Positions 23,681-31,589 of a DNA stretch of 47,681 nucleotides are shown piece after piece. Location: assembly GCA_035317605.1 (NCBI GenBank), contig DATHGT010000350.1:1-47681 (forward strand), written 5' to 3'. The stretch is from DATHGT01 sp035317605. Lineage in GTDB: Bacteria; Methylomirabilota; Methylomirabilia; Rokubacteriales; CSP1-6. A model generated the notes under the pieces. It did not search any database. It worked only from the letters and a program-made list of their open reading frames with translations, and was not told the origin of the DNA. Made by a program: the position numbers and the translations under genes. Positions within the stretch are counted from its first letter, which is position 1, and each line of letters starts with the position of its first letter.

Positions 23681-25195
23681 GTGGACGTCCTGAGCCATCT
23701 CGCCGGCGGCTTCGCGGCGGCGCTCTCGCCGCTCAACCTCACGATGGCCCTGCTGGGCTCGCTGCTCGGCACGCTGGTGGGCGTGCTGCCCGGCCTCGGT
23801 CCGACGGCGGCCATCGCCATCCTCTTCCCGCTGACCGCGGTGCTCCCGCCCGTGCCCGCCATCATCATGCTCGCCGCGATCTACTACGGCGCGATGTACG
23901 GCGGGTCCACCACGGCCATCCTGCTCAACATCCCGGGTGAGGTGGCCTCGGTGCCGACGTGCTGGGACGGCTATCCGATGGCCCAGCAGGGACGCGGTGG
24001 GGTCGCGCTCGGCGTGGCCGCCATCGGCTCCTTCGTGGCGGGCACCTTCGGCGTCGTCGCGCTCACGTTCTTCGCGCCGGTGCTCGCCGACCAGGCGCTG
24101 CGTTTCGGCCCTCCCGAGTATTTCGCCCTGATGGTGCTCGCCTTCACCGCGATCGTCTCCCTCTCGGGCGCGTCGCTGTCGAGGGGGATCGCGATGGCGC
24201 TGTGCGGATACCTGCTCTCGCTGGTGGGCCTGGGACCCGCCACCGCTCAGCCGCGCTTCACCTTCGGCCTCGGGGACCTGTTCGGTGGCGTGGATCTCAT
24301 CGCGCTGATCGTCGGGCTCTTCGCGCTCTCGGAGGTCTTCCTCGGGATCGAGGAGGCTCGCGTGGCGATCACCCAGAAGATCACCAACCTCCTCCCGAGC
24401 CGCGCCGATCTCCGGCGCAGCCTGCCCGCCATCCTGCGCGGCACCGGCATCGGCTTCTTCCTCGGGCTGCTTCCCGGCTGTGCCCCGAGCGTCACCGTGT
24501 TCGTCGCCTACGACGTCGAGAAGAAGGTGGCGAAGCAGCCCGAGCGCTTCGGTCACGGCGCCATCGAGGGCGTGGCCTCGCCGGAGTCGGCCAACAACGC
24601 CACCAGCGCGGCCGGGTTCATCCCGCTGATGGCGCTCGGCATTCCCGCCTCGCCGCCGCTGGCCCTGCTGCTCGGCGGGCTCACGGTCTACGGCTTGAGC
24701 CCGGGCCCGCTCCTGTTCGAGAGAAATCCGCAGTTCGTGTGGACCGTGATCGCCAGCCTCTATCTCGGCAACGTCATCCTGCTGATCCTGAACCTGCCGC
24801 TCATCGGCCTCTGGGTCCGCATCACGCGCATCCCCTACGGGATCCTCGGTCCGCTCATCCTGCTCCTGTGCTTTCTGGGAACCTACAGCGTGCGGAACAG
24901 CATGTTCGACGTGGCCGTGAGCCTGGTCCTGGGGGCGGCCGGCTACGTGCTCCGCAAGTATCACTGGCCGGTGGCGCCGATGGTGGTGTCCTTCATCGTG
25001 GGACCCCTCCTGGAGAAGAACCTGATCCAGGCGCTCTCCATGAGCGGGGGCAGCCTGCGGATCTTCGTCCAGCGGGGGATCACGCTGTCGCTGCTGCTCG
25101 CGGCGCTGGCCCTGCTGGGACTGTCGCTGTGGCTGATGCGGACGACGGTCAAGCGCGTCGAGCTGGCCGCCGCCGAAGGCGCCGAGCTATCATGA
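23681..25195 (+). CDS. tctA: Tripartite tricarboxylate transporter large permease TctA
   Basis: 504 residues, about 11-12 membrane helices, with the family signatures GVLPGLGPTAAIAILFPLT near residue 30, IYYGAMYGGSTTAILLNIPG near 70, and GFFLGLLPGCAPSVTVFVAY near 255. It is a secondary transporter that takes a carboxylate handed over by TctC, driven by an ion gradient. GTG at 23681 follows the TctB stop by one base and the stop TGA overlaps a possible ATG of the next gene (ATGA). Confidence 0.92.
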   Translation: MDVLSHLAGGFAAALSPLNLTMALLGSLLGTLVGVLPGLGPTAAIAILFPLTAVLPPVPAIIMLAAIYYGAMYGGSTTAILLNIPGEVASVPTCWDGYPMAQQGRGGVALGVAAIGSFVAGTFGVVALTFFAPVLADQALRFGPPEYFALMVLAFTAIVSLSGASLSRGIAMALCGYLLSLVGLGPATAQPRFTFGLGDLFGGVDLIALIVGLFALSEVFLGIEEARVAITQKITNLLPSRADLRRSLPAILRGTGIGFFLGLLPGCAPSVTVFVAYDVEKKVAKQPERFGHGAIEGVASPESANNATSAAGFIPLMALGIPASPPLALLLGGLTVYGLSPGPLLFERNPQFVWTVIASLYLGNVILLILNLPLIGLWVRITRIPYGILGPLILLLCFLGTYSVRNSMFDVAVSLVLGAAGYVLRKYHWPVAPMVVSFIVGPLLEKNLIQALSMSGGSLRIFVQRGITLSLLLAALALLGLSLWLMRTTVKRVELAAAEGAELS

Positions 25196-25218
25196 ACGAC
25201 GCAGGAGGTCATCGAGCC

Positions 25219-26214
25219 ATGCGCGTTCATGCCGTCACGCTTCTCCCCTGGCTGACCGCCGCCTTCGCCGCGCTCGCCGGGCTGGCCGGAGAGACGGCCG
25301 CTCAGCCGTATCCGACACGGCCCGTGGAGATCGTGGTGCCCTTCGTGCCCGGCGGTGGGACCGACCTGATCGCCCGCGCCACCGCCGATTACCTGGGAAA
25401 GAAGTGGGGCCAGCCGCAGCTGGTGGTGAACAAGCCCGGGGGAGGCGGCGTCATCGGGGCGCGGGCGGCGCTCAAGGAGGGACGGCCCGACGGCCACACG
25501 GTGCTGATGGACATCCACACCACGGCGCCCATGATGATCGGCGCGTGGAAGACGCCGCCGCTCACCCTGGCCGACCGCAAGTGGGCGGGACGGATCGTGC
25601 TCGATCCCATGGTCTTCGCGGTCAAGGCCGACGCGCCGTGGAAGGATCTGAAGGAGCTGTCGGCGTGGGTCAAGGCCAACCCGGGCGATCTCGTGTGGAG
25701 CAGCGTCGGCCCGTCGGGTCCGTCGCGCTACACGGCCTTCGACTGGTTCAGCCAGATCGGCGTGGATCCCCTCAAGACCAAGATGGTCATCACCGAGGGC
25801 GCGGCCGACTCCATGACCAAGCTGGCCGGCGGTCACGTCGTGCTCGCCATCCACTCGGTGGCGGAGGCCAAGTCCATGGCGGAGGGCGGCAAGATCCGGC
25901 TGCTCGCCGTGCTGGCGCCGCGGCGCGTCTCGTACATCGCGAGCGTCCCCACCGCCGAGGAGCAGGGCGTGATCAAGGGCGTGAGCGTGTCGTGGTGGGC
26001 GGGCATCTCCATGCCGGCCGCCACGCCGGACGCGATCGTCAAGAAATGGGAGGCCGCCCTCGCCGAGATGGTCAAGGATCCCGCGTTCCGCGCGGGCACC
26101 GACCGCCTGTGGATGAACCTCGACTACCTCAACGCCGCCGACATGACGGCGTTCGTGGAGAAGCAGGCCGCGTACTACACGGACATGGCCGGCAAGATCG
26201 GCCTGCGAAAGTAG
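25219..26214 (+). CDS. tctC: Tripartite tricarboxylate transporter substrate-binding protein (TctC/Bug)
   Basis: 331 residues. Signal peptide (LPWLTAAFAALAGLAGETAAQ) then YPTRPVEIVVPFVPGGGTD, the Bug-family opening that binds the carboxylate, and KPGGGGVIGARAALKEGRPDG, the second conserved loop. ATG 25219 has GCAGGAGG ten bases upstream and begins the signal peptide; an ATG at 25192 overlapping tctA adds nine residues that look like leader. It works in the periplasm with TctA and TctB. The ligand of this copy cannot be read from sequence; Bug proteins bind many mono- and dicarboxylates. Confidence 0.9.
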   Translation: MRVHAVTLLPWLTAAFAALAGLAGETAAQPYPTRPVEIVVPFVPGGGTDLIARATADYLGKKWGQPQLVVNKPGGGGVIGARAALKEGRPDGHTVLMDIHTTAPMMIGAWKTPPLTLADRKWAGRIVLDPMVFAVKADAPWKDLKELSAWVKANPGDLVWSSVGPSGPSRYTAFDWFSQIGVDPLKTKMVITEGAADSMTKLAGGHVVLAIHSVAEAKSMAEGGKIRLLAVLAPRRVSYIASVPTAEEQGVIKGVSVSWWAGISMPAATPDAIVKKWEAALAEMVKDPAFRAGTDRLWMNLDYLNAADMTAFVEKQAAYYTDMAGKIGLRK

Positions 26215-26220
26215 CGAACC

Positions 26221-27090
26221 ATGAGCCAGATCTTCGTCCTCGGCGCGGGGACGCCCACGCCCACCGCCCACCGGTTCGGCTCCGCCTACGCGGTGAAGCT
26301 CGGCGACGAGTACGCGATGTTCGACTGCGGTCCCGCCGCCACCCACAAGCTCGTCAAGGCCGGCATCTTCCCGACCGCGGTCAACTATCTGTTCTTCACC
26401 CACCATCACTTCGACCACGACGTCGACTACCCCTGCTTCCTGCTCTGTCGCTGGGATCAGTCCGTCGGCAAGGAGAAGCTGCTGCAGGTCTACGGGCCGA
26501 CGCTCACCGAGACCATCACCGAGCGCATCATCGGCGAGAACGGGGCGTTCGCTCACGACTGGAAGGCGCGCGTGAATCATCCGCTGAGCCAGCGCGTGCA
26601 CGTCAACCGCGGCGGATCGCTCCCGCGCAAGCCGCCGGTGGTGGCCGCGCGGGACGTGGGGCCGGGCCTCATCCATCGCGGATCGGACTGGCAGGTCACG
26701 GCGGCGCCCGCCGAGCACGTGCAGCCCTATCTCGACTCGCTCGCCTACCGTCTCGACACCGACGACGGCGCGATCGTGTTCACCGGCGATACCCAGCCCT
26801 GCCGGAGCGTGGTGGAGCTGGCGCGGGGCGCCGACACCATGCTCTGCATGTGCTGGGACGACCAGGAGCGCATGGCGGCCAACGGCGAGAACCTCGGCCA
26901 GTGCGGCACCACCGGCGCCGCCGAGATGGCGCGCGAGGCCGGCGTCCGGCGTCTGGTGCTCGTGCACGTGGGCCCGCACCTCGCGACTCACGGGCCGATG
27001 GAGAAGGGCATCGGCGACGTGCGCCGGATCTTCGACGGCGACATCGTCTTCGCGGACGAGCTGATGTCCATCGATACGCGCGCACGCTGA
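26221..27090 (+). CDS. Metallo-beta-lactamase-fold hydrolase (RNase Z-like group)
   Basis: 289 residues. The zinc motif HHHFDHD is at 61-67, preceded by LGAGTPTPTAHRFGSAYAV as in RNase Z-like and arylsulfatase-like hydrolases, with AEHVQPYLDSLAYRLDTDDG and IVFTGDTQPC near residue 190, then LVHVGPH at the end. It lacks the long exosite arm of tRNase Z, so a small-molecule hydrolase is more likely. It follows tctC by 6 bases and precedes the second oligopeptide ATPase by 37 bases, so it appears co-transcribed with the importers and may act on the imported compound. Confidence 0.85.
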   Translation: MSQIFVLGAGTPTPTAHRFGSAYAVKLGDEYAMFDCGPAATHKLVKAGIFPTAVNYLFFTHHHFDHDVDYPCFLLCRWDQSVGKEKLLQVYGPTLTETITERIIGENGAFAHDWKARVNHPLSQRVHVNRGGSLPRKPPVVAARDVGPGLIHRGSDWQVTAAPAEHVQPYLDSLAYRLDTDDGAIVFTGDTQPCRSVVELARGADTMLCMCWDDQERMAANGENLGQCGTTGAAEMAREAGVRRLVLVHVGPHLATHGPMEKGIGDVRRIFDGDIVFADELMSIDTRAR

Positions 27091-27127
27091 GCCGGCGCCT
27101 CCCGCTCCGCGAAGGGCCGGTCGAACC

Positions 27128-28132
27128 GTGAGCGCTCCCGTCCTCGACGTCCGTGGCCTCGGAAAGTTCTTCGAGATCCGCCGGGGATTCCGGCGCCGCG
27201 TGGTGGCGACGGTGCGCGCGGTCGACGACGTCTCGTTCACGATCGACGCCGGCGAGACGCTCGGGCTGGTCGGCGAGTCGGGCTGCGGCAAGACCACCAC
27301 CGCGCGCTGCATCCTGCGCGCGATGGCGCCCTCGCGCGGTGAGATCCTGTTTCGCGCCGCCGACGGCGGCGTCGTGGACCTCGCCCCCCTGTCACGCGCG
27401 GCTCTACGCCCGCTACGGCCTCAGATCCAGATGATCTTCCAGGATCCGTTCGGGTCGCTGAACCCGCGCATGACGATCTTCGACAACGTGGGCGAGCCGC
27501 TGCTGGTCAACGGCATGCGCTCGCGACGCGCGCGGCTCGACCGCGTCGCCGCGCTGCTGGAGCTGACGGGGCTGCGTCCCGAGTCCATGCACCGCTTCCC
27601 CCACGCCTTCTCCGGAGGCCAGCGCCAGCGCATCGGGATCGCCCGCGCGCTCGCCACGGAGCCGCGGCTGGTGGTGGCCGATGAGCCCGTCTCGGCGCTC
27701 GACGTCTCCGTGCGCGCGCAGGTGCTGAACCTGCTGCTCGACTTGCGCCGACGCCTCGGGCTGACCATGCTGTTCGTCGCCCACGATCTATCGGTCGTCA
27801 AACACGTGTGCGACCGGGTCGCCGTGATGTACGTCGGCCAGCTCGTCGAGCAGGCCCCGACCGCCGCGCTGTTCGCGCGTCCACGGCACCCCTACACCGC
27901 GGCGCTGATCCGCGCGGTGCCCATTCCCGACCCGCGCGCGCCCAGCGGCGACGTCGCGCTGGCCGGCGAGGTCGCCAACCCCGCCGATCCGCCCCCCGGC
28001 TGCTACTTCCACCCGCGCTGCCCCTTCGCCATCGACCGCTGTCGCGTGGAGCCGCCGACGCTTCGCGAGGTCGCCGGCCACGCCGTCCGCTGCCATCGCG
28101 CGGAAGAGCTGGACCTCGCGGGAACGGCCTGA
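27128..28132 (+). CDS. Oligopeptide ABC transporter ATP-binding protein, DppF type
   Basis: 334 residues. Walker A GESGCGKT at 49-56, signature FSGGQRQRIGIARAL near 161, Walker B LVVADEPVSALD, switch HDLSVV; C-terminal oligopeptide domain with PPPGCYFHPRCPFAIDRC. It completes the importer with DppB, C and D, although the tct block and MBL gene separate it from DppD. The start GTG 27128 has no strong SD; the preceding 37 bases are not coding. Confidence 0.9.
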   Translation: MSAPVLDVRGLGKFFEIRRGFRRRVVATVRAVDDVSFTIDAGETLGLVGESGCGKTTTARCILRAMAPSRGEILFRAADGGVVDLAPLSRAALRPLRPQIQMIFQDPFGSLNPRMTIFDNVGEPLLVNGMRSRRARLDRVAALLELTGLRPESMHRFPHAFSGGQRQRIGIARALATEPRLVVADEPVSALDVSVRAQVLNLLLDLRRRLGLTMLFVAHDLSVVKHVCDRVAVMYVGQLVEQAPTAALFARPRHPYTAALIRAVPIPDPRAPSGDVALAGEVANPADPPPGCYFHPRCPFAIDRCRVEPPTLREVAGHAVRCHRAEELDLAGTA

Positions 28133-28146
28133 CGCGATCCCCTATT

Positions 28147-28350
28147 TCACGAAGGGCAAGTTACAGGGGCGACCCGATAGGCGTACGGAGCGGCGTTTTC
28201 GTGGACGAAGACGGCGAACCCCAGCTCGCGAAACCTCTGTGCCATCGCGCGCACGTCGTTCACCGGGTTCTTCAGTGGCGACTCGCGGTAGCACGGCCGC
28301 CGATCAGCAGGGCGGATCCGGGGCTCCTCGCGCGTGCTCATGGTCCGCAT
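28147..28350 (-). pseudogene. Remnant of a caspase-domain (peptidase C14) protein
   Basis: A 67-codon frame from ATG 28350 contains CYRESPLKNPVNDVRAMAQR followed by FRELGFAVFVHENA, which is the first helix and strand of bacterial caspase/metacaspase domains (family pattern Y-x-x-x-P-L-x-N-P-V-N-D-A-x-A-M-A). The usual leading strand with RVALVIGN and everything from the catalytic His-Cys onward is missing; it ends in PVTCPS. It lies in a 480-base gap between the importer and the secreted protein and is probably a truncated, non-functional leftover. Confidence 0.55.
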
Positions 28351-28520
28351 TCCGTCCTCTCCGGCCTCGACGTGAGCCAAGGACAGCACACGCCGTGGGG
28401 GCGGGTCAAAGCAGGAAGGCCGGCCGTAGTGGATCCATTTAAATCGGAGCCTCATGGAGGCCGCCGGATGAGAACCGCGGAATCTTACTCGCTGACCGGG
28501 CCGGGGCCGGCGCCGCCCCC

Positions 28521-28530
28521 GGGGGGGGGG
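28521..28530. repeat. Run of ten Gs preceded by five Cs
   Basis: CCCCC followed by GGGGGGGGGG, about 90 bases before the 28618 start and near an ATTTAAAT at 28437. A homopolymer like this is prone to slippage and may mark sequencing error or length variation; it is not inside a gene. Confidence 0.6.
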
Positions 28531-28617
28531 CGTAAATGACTTGCCAGCGATCGACGGAGAATGTAAGACTACCCGCGGCTGACACGAGAAGCTCACTGAC
28601 CGCGCAACGGAGGCGCT

Positions 28618-29781
28618 ATGGCAGACGTCAAGAGGCTAATGATGCTGGGGGTAACGGTGGTGTGCCTGCTGCTGGTGGTTGTCGCGCCGGCCTCGGCTCA
28701 GACGGCGGATCCCCTGAGCCTCGCCGCGTCCGGCGTGCTGCTCCCGTTCTTCAGCGATCCCGCGGCTGGGTTCGTGTCGATCCTCGAGATCGTCTCGCCC
28801 GTCGTGCCCACGACCACAGGGTTCACGCCGCCGTTCGACTTCACCAACCCGCTGCACATGGTGTTCTTCACGGACACCTGCGTGCGTAACAAGTCGATCG
28901 CGGACGTGGAGACGGCCAAGCAGGCCAAGGCCTTCATCACGAGCGCGTCGCCGCTGAGCCTGACCTTCAACGGTCTGGCGGCCATCGGCAACACGCTCCA
29001 GGGCAACGACCTGGTACCGCTGAACTTCCCGATCCACACGCGGACGCACTGGATCGACGCCAAGACCGGTCGGCTGCGCGAGCTCGAGCCGATCATCCTC
29101 GACACGTTCCTCACGCTGAGTCCGGCGTTCTTGCCGCTGGTCGAAAATCCCGGCGCGAACGCGTCCTTCGGACTGTGCGGGACCTTCGTCAACGGCTATT
29201 GCTGGAGCCCGATGCGCAGCGCCGCGACTTTCGTCACGCCGCAGGAGAGCGCCTCGCTCAAGGCCTCGATCTACCTGATCTGCCCGACGGCCGATATCCA
29301 GGGCCCCAACCCGCCGGGGAGCCTGGCTAACAGGAGTGGCATATTCAACCCCAACCTCTTCCCGTTCATCGCAAACCGAGATGCCTCGACAGGGTTCCCG
29401 TCGCGGAACGTCGCCAACGGGAGCAACGTGACCGTGCTCAGGGGTCGCATCTACAACGACGACGAGTCGGGGCCCAAGGACATTCTCGTACCGTGCGCAT
29501 GCTTGAGCACGACGACGGTGGCGAGCATCGACAGCCTCTATTCCACAGCGCCGGTGAACCTGGGCGCCCACACGGTACCGGTGTGGTATACGGAGCTCGA
29601 GGTGCAGACGGTGACCTCCAATCCGGTGATTCCGAATCCCCAGCAGTTCTCCTTCACCGGCTACTGGGGTCTCGAAGTGACCGGGCGCGAGGCCGTGCTC
29701 TTCCACCGGATGAGCAACGCCTCGCTGGACAATCTCTCGTTCGGGACGTCGAATATCCAGGCCAACAGGGATAATAAGTAG
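28618..29781 (+). CDS. Secreted protein of unknown function
   Basis: 387 residues. Signal peptide (MLGVTVVCLLLVVVAPASAQ) and a mature domain with five short cysteine-bearing motifs (TCVRNK, LCGTF, YCWSP, LICPT, PCACL), suggesting disulfides, and many aromatic/proline strands, ending in a WGLEVTGREAVLFHRMSN module. I do not recognise a family. GGAGG lies about 6 bases before the ATG. It is a single gene: promoter region before it, a strong terminator 18 bases after it. Confidence 0.7.
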   Translation: MADVKRLMMLGVTVVCLLLVVVAPASAQTADPLSLAASGVLLPFFSDPAAGFVSILEIVSPVVPTTTGFTPPFDFTNPLHMVFFTDTCVRNKSIADVETAKQAKAFITSASPLSLTFNGLAAIGNTLQGNDLVPLNFPIHTRTHWIDAKTGRLRELEPIILDTFLTLSPAFLPLVENPGANASFGLCGTFVNGYCWSPMRSAATFVTPQESASLKASIYLICPTADIQGPNPPGSLANRSGIFNPNLFPFIANRDASTGFPSRNVANGSNVTVLRGRIYNDDESGPKDILVPCACLSTTTVASIDSLYSTAPVNLGAHTVPVWYTELEVQTVTSNPVIPNPQQFSFTGYWGLEVTGREAVLFHRMSNASLDNLSFGTSNIQANRDNK

Positions 29782-29798
29782 GGCGCACCCTCCACAAC

Positions 29799-29828
29799 CG
29801 CACGCCCGAGGCCGCCCTCGGGCGTGCG
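29799..29828 (+). terminator. Strong hairpin terminator after the 28618 gene
   Basis: CGCACGCCCGAGG pairs with CCTCGGGCGTGCG, a perfect 13-base stem around loop CCGC, 18 bases after the stop codon, followed by CCGTTTCGG. The T-run is weak, as is common at this GC. Confidence 0.75.
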
Positions 29829-29839
29829 CCGTTTCGGCG

Positions 29840-30034
29840 TAGAATCTTCGCAGCGTGCTGAACCCCTTCCGGCAGCCCGAGCTAATCAAGGCCGAGGTGT
29901 TGCTGTCGATGCCGGCGAAGTTCCGGAGCCGCCTGCACGGTGGAGTCGATCCTAGAATCGGCCTGCGTCGTTCGAGCGATACGGACGACCACGCGGCGAC
30001 CGTCTTGGTCTGCGGTGCTGGGCGGCGGCGGTGA
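29840..30034 (+). pseudogene. Probable N-terminal remnant of an SMP-30/gluconolactonase-like protein
   Basis: TAGAAT at 29840-29845 then GTG at 29855 opens a 59-codon frame, VLNPFRQPELIKAEVLLSMP then AKFRSRLHG. The opening resembles that of SMP-30/gluconolactonase relatives that begin L(I/V)KAEVFxxMPxxFR. The sequence then loses similarity and ends in an arginine run. I recognise this from memory only, so both family and status are uncertain. Confidence 0.3.
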
Positions 30035-30190
30035 GGAGTGAGCGGGGCGGAGCTTCGTCAGTCATGGGAATAGGCAGTCAACGCGCGAGGGGCGGCTGGG
30101 GCGCTGGGACGCCTGAGCGCGAAGTTTCGAAGATGGGGGGGAGAGGGTCGGCCGACACAAGAACTGGCCGGCGGTGGCCGACCAGTCTTG

Positions 30191-30220
30191 GCTAGTCGAG
30201 GGGGTTGAGGCCCGACTAGC
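30191..30220. repeat. Inverted repeat in a gene-poor stretch
   Basis: GCTAGTCG and CGACTAGC pair around 14 bases. The stretch from 30035 to 30321 shows no credible coding sequence. Confidence 0.4.
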
Positions 30221-30321
30221 GCGGAGGAGCGCTCAGGCCCCGATTACACCAAGGGTCACTGGCGTAGTCAAGGGACCATTCCAGACGGCGCCGCGGACTC
30301 TCCGTAGCCACCGTGGTGTCC

Positions 30322-30327
30322 TATCAT
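30322..30327 (+). promoter_or_regulatory. -10-like TATCAT, 6 bases before the amidohydrolase GTG
   Basis: TATCAT, spacer CGTCGC, then GTG at 30334. Confidence 0.4.
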
Positions 30328-30333
30328 CGTCGC

Positions 30334-31476
30334 GTGAGCTTCGTCGACCTCTCCGCCGTTCCCGTCGTCGACGGACACTGCCATCCGCTGCGGCACGATC
30401 CCGTGGACGTCTCGCTCGAGACGTTTCTCGATCTCTTCAGCGAGGGCCGCGCGGGCACAATGCGCGAGCACGTCGAGCACACCGGCTATTATCGGCGCGC
30501 GCTCCGGGCGCTGGCCGAACGGCTCGCCGTCGAAGCGACGGCGGAGGCCGTGCTGGACGCTCGGCGGCGCCAGCTCGGACCCGACACCGCGCGCGCTCAG
30601 TTCGCGGCGGCCGGAATCGCCGCGCTCCTGATCGACACCGGCTATCCGCCCGACGGCAGCATGCCGCTGGACGAGATGCGCCGGCGGCTCGGCTGCGCGG
30701 TCCACGAAATTTTCAGGATCGAGACGTGCGCCGAGCGCCTGCTCGTCCAAAGATTGCCGTTCGACCAATACGTCGACGCGTTCCGCCGAGAGCTGCTGGA
30801 CGCGGCGTCCCGGTGTGTCGCGTTCAAGACCATCGTAGCGTATCGCACCGGGCTCGCCGTGCACCCGTGGAGTGACGACGAGTGCCGGGCGTCGTACGCG
30901 CGGGCGGTCGCCGCGATCCCGTCCGACGGCCGGCCGCGGCTCGCCGACAAGCCGCTGCTCGACCGCCTGGTCGAGATCACGCTCGAGGTCGCGCGCGAGA
31001 CCGCACGCCCGATCCAGATCCACGCGGGGTTCGGCGATCCCGACATCGACCTGGTCGGCGCCAATCCCCTGCACCTGCGCCCGATCCTGGAGGATCCGCG
31101 GTGGGCGTCGACCCGCCTGGTGCTGCTGCACATGGCCTATCCGTACACGCGCGAGGCGGCGTTCATGACCGCGGTGTGGCCGCAGGTCCACCTCGATCTC
31201 TCGCTGGCGCTGCCCTTCCTGGGCGCGGGCGCCGTCAACCCGTTGATCGAGATCCTCTCGCTGGCCCCGTCGAGCAAGCTCATGTACGGTTCCGACGTGT
31301 CGGCGCTGCCCGAGCTGTTCGCGCTCTCGGCCGACTGGGGTCGCGCCGCGCTCGGCGAGGCGCTGGGCTGGTTGATCGAGCGCGGCGACCTGGAGTCCGG
31401 AGAGGCCGGGAGCATCGCCCGGGCGATCCTCTCCGACAACGCCCGGGCGCTCTACGCCCTGCCTGCGGAACCCTGA
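30334..31476 (+). CDS. Amidohydrolase-family protein (uronate isomerase/AHS2-like barrel)
   Basis: 380 residues. A TIM-barrel metal-dependent hydrolase: VVDGHCHPL near residue 12 gives the paired histidines, HAGFGDPDID near 232 a further metal ligand, LLHMAYPYTREAAFMTAVWP near 265, and KLMYGSDVSALPELFALS near 312, with the terminal Asp. The layout fits the amidohydrolase-2 type with decarboxylases and lactonases; substrate unknown. GTG 30334 is selected by the TATCAT hexamer; a tandem GTG pair at 30313 and 30316 could also be used. Confidence 0.85.
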   Translation: MSFVDLSAVPVVDGHCHPLRHDPVDVSLETFLDLFSEGRAGTMREHVEHTGYYRRALRALAERLAVEATAEAVLDARRRQLGPDTARAQFAAAGIAALLIDTGYPPDGSMPLDEMRRRLGCAVHEIFRIETCAERLLVQRLPFDQYVDAFRRELLDAASRCVAFKTIVAYRTGLAVHPWSDDECRASYARAVAAIPSDGRPRLADKPLLDRLVEITLEVARETARPIQIHAGFGDPDIDLVGANPLHLRPILEDPRWASTRLVLLHMAYPYTREAAFMTAVWPQVHLDLSLALPFLGAGAVNPLIEILSLAPSSKLMYGSDVSALPELFALSADWGRAALGEALGWLIERGDLESGEAGSIARAILSDNARALYALPAEP

Positions 31477-31589
31477 AGTATCTGCCTGGTTTCCTTGACA
31501 GGATGCGCGCCCATGTCTACAGTCGGTCACGCCCTGTTTCACGCTAACCACGCGGCCCTGGCCGCTCTGACTACTGGGGGAGGACTTCA

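Noticed and set aside
30035..30321. A possible small RNA gene or tRNA-like structure around the 30191-30220 inverted repeat
   Set aside because: There is no cloverleaf, no conserved T-loop and no promoter-terminator pair, so the inverted repeat alone is not sufficient.
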